Positions 6,392-7,529 of a stretch of 7,529 bases of DNA are shown in pieces. The stretch lies in the NCBI GenBank assembly GCA_002311335.1, contig DBZX01000076.1:1-7529 (forward strand). Direction: 5' to 3'. The stretch's first letter is position 1; each line of letters starts with the position of its first letter. The notes under the pieces are model-generated. The model did no database searches. It saw only the letters and a program-made list of their open reading frames with translations, and was not told the DNA's origin. Both the position numbers and the translations under genes were made by a program. Source of the DNA: a bacterium UBP10_UBA1149 (GTDB lineage Bacteria; Desulfobacterota; Binatia; UBA1149).

Positions 6392-6400
6392 TTACTATCT

Positions 6401-6406
6401 CTCCCT
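6401..6406 (-). promoter_or_regulatory. Ribosome-binding site of purE
   Basis: AGGGAG on the minus strand lies nine bases before the purE ATG, in the 24-base gap after the purD TAA. It is the best Shine-Dalgarno match in the minus-strand run; the genes further downstream have weak sites or rely on overlap. Confidence 0.65.
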
Positions 6407-6415
6407 GTCGCCTGC

Positions 6416-7529
6416 TTATCCGGACGCTTCGCTGTCGAGTGCCCTGTGACCGATATCGCGGCGATAGTGCGCGCCCGGCCAGCTGATCGCCGATACCGCC
6501 GAGTAGGCCCCCTGCAGAGCCGCGGCTATGTTGCCGCCGGTGGCAGTCACGCCCAGTACCCTGCCGCCTGAACTGACCACACGACCGTCGTCATCGCGAG
6601 AAGTCCCGGCCTCGAACACCTTGACACCGTCCAACTCGTTGGCTGCGGCGATGCCCTCTATGACGTCGCCCGTGCTGTATTCGCCCGGGTAGCCCGGCGC
6701 CGTCATCACCACGCAGGCGGCCGCGTCGTCGGCCCAGTCCAGCCTCACGCGGTCAAGCGTGCCTTCCACGCAGGCCAGCGCGGCCTCGGCCAGGCTGCCC
6801 CGCATCCGCATCATCAGCGGCTGGCACTCGGGGTCGCCAAAGCGCACGTTGTACTCGAGCACCTTGGGTCCCTCTTCGGTGACCATGATGCCGGCGTAGA
6901 GCACGCCTCGGTAATCTATGCCGCGGGCTGCAAGTGCGGCGACGGTGGGTTCGAGCACGTCGGACAACAGCAGCGCCTGCATTGCCTGGTCGCAGACTGG
7001 CGCGGGCGAGTATGCGCCCATGCCGCCGGTGTTGGGGCCCTTGTCGCCGTCGAACACGGCCTTGTGATCCTGCGAAGCGGCCAGCGGCAGCACCGTGCGC
7101 CCGTCGGTGAGCGCAATGAACGACAGCTCCTCGCCGCACATGAACTCCTCAACGACCACGCGTGCGCCGGCCTCACCGAAGCGGCCGCCCTCGAGCATGG
7201 AGACAAGGGCTTCGTCGACCTGCTCGGCGTCCTCACAGATGACCACGCCCTTGCCGGCCGCCAGTCCGTCAGCCTTGACGACCACCGGCAAGCCCAGCTC
7301 CTCGGCGAAAGCCCGCGCGGGAGCCACCTGTGTGAACTCGCCCCAGCGCGCCGTGGCAACGCCGGCCTCGTCGAGCAGGGTCTTGGTAAACGCCTTGGAA
7401 GATTCCAGTTGCGCGCCGTCGCGGCCCGGGCCGAACACCTTCAGCCCACGCTCACGGCCGAGGTCAACCAGCCCGGCAGCCAGCGGCTGTTCGGGGCCGA
7501 CCAGCACGAGGTCAACGCCGCGTTCAAGG
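6416..7529 (-). CDS. purD: Phosphoribosylamine-glycine ligase, 5' end outside window
   Basis: Condenses 5-phosphoribosylamine with glycine using ATP to form glycinamide ribonucleotide (GAR), the second step of purine synthesis. About 370 residues are visible; the family has about 425, so some 55 N-terminal residues lie beyond the right edge. The frame is open to base 7529, starting LERGVDLVLVGPEQPLAAGL, so the GTG at 7507 is an internal valine and not the start. The ATP-grasp landmarks are intact: VFGPGRDGAQLESSKAF, VVKADGLAAGKGVVI, VEEFMCGEELSF, ASQDHKAVFDGDKGPNTGGM, YAGIMVTEEGPKVLEYN and VRFGDPECQPLM. The C-terminal PurD domain ends with WPGAHYRRDIGHRAL, then a short tail and a TAA stop. 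It precedes purE by 24 bases. The promoter, and any purine-responsive site, must lie further upstream, perhaps after purH, a common neighbour (inference). Confidence 0.97.
   Translation of the reverse strand, partial: LERGVDLVLVGPEQPLAAGLVDLGRERGLKVFGPGRDGAQLESSKAFTKTLLDEAGVATARWGEFTQVAPARAFAEELGLPVVVKADGLAAGKGVVICEDAEQVDEALVSMLEGGRFGEAGARVVVEEFMCGEELSFIALTDGRTVLPLAASQDHKAVFDGDKGPNTGGMGAYSPAPVCDQAMQALLLSDVLEPTVAALAARGIDYRGVLYAGIMVTEEGPKVLEYNVRFGDPECQPLMMRMRGSLAEAALACVEGTLDRVRLDWADDAAACVVMTAPGYPGEYSTGDVIEGIAAANELDGVKVFEAGTSRDDDGRVVSSGGRVLGVTATGGNIAAALQGAYSAVSAISWPGAHYRRDIGHRALDSEASG

Overview
This is a GC-rich, gene-dense bacterial chromosome segment that looks like ordinary housekeeping DNA. 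I see no IS element, prophage, CRISPR array, tRNA or rRNA. The base composition, frequent GTG starts and the gene set (class I PurE, ThyA rather than ThyX, an RlmD-type enzyme keeping its Fe-S cysteines, a DUF1015 protein) suggest a high-GC Gram-negative such as a deltaproteobacterial-type lineage. That placement is an inference from style, not a demonstrated phylogeny.

Plus-strand block (about 1-2555). After a 231-base leader with no confident gene come an RlmD/TrmA-family 5-methyluridine RNA methyltransferase, an unrecognised 89-residue protein with a lysine-rich N-terminus, and a tetratricopeptide-repeat protein. The TPR protein very probably carries a membrane anchor encoded upstream of its first standard start codon.

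Minus-strand block (7529 down to 2578). Six closely spaced genes read in one direction: purD (its 5' end is outside the window), purE, a TsaC/Sua5-type threonylcarbamoyl-AMP synthase, a DUF1015 protein, thyA and folA. Gaps are 24, about 31, -4 (overlap), 11 and 17 bases, so this is very probably one operon whose promoter lies beyond the right edge. PurD and PurE act in de novo purine synthesis. ThyA makes dTMP while oxidising methylene-tetrahydrofolate to dihydrofolate, and FolA returns dihydrofolate to tetrahydrofolate, so the last two genes form the thymidylate cycle. TsaC makes the activated carbamoyl-threonine used for the tRNA modification t6A. DUF1015 is the only member without an established role and sits between TsaC and ThyA, overlapping the former by four bases.

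The two blocks converge head to head with only 22 bases between stop codons, centred on a 12-base CCGG-type palindrome. The points most worth a second look are the missing canonical start of the TPR protein, the orphan 89-residue gene, and the placement of DUF1015 inside a purine/tRNA/thymidylate operon. I found no convincing evidence of an undescribed multi-gene system.
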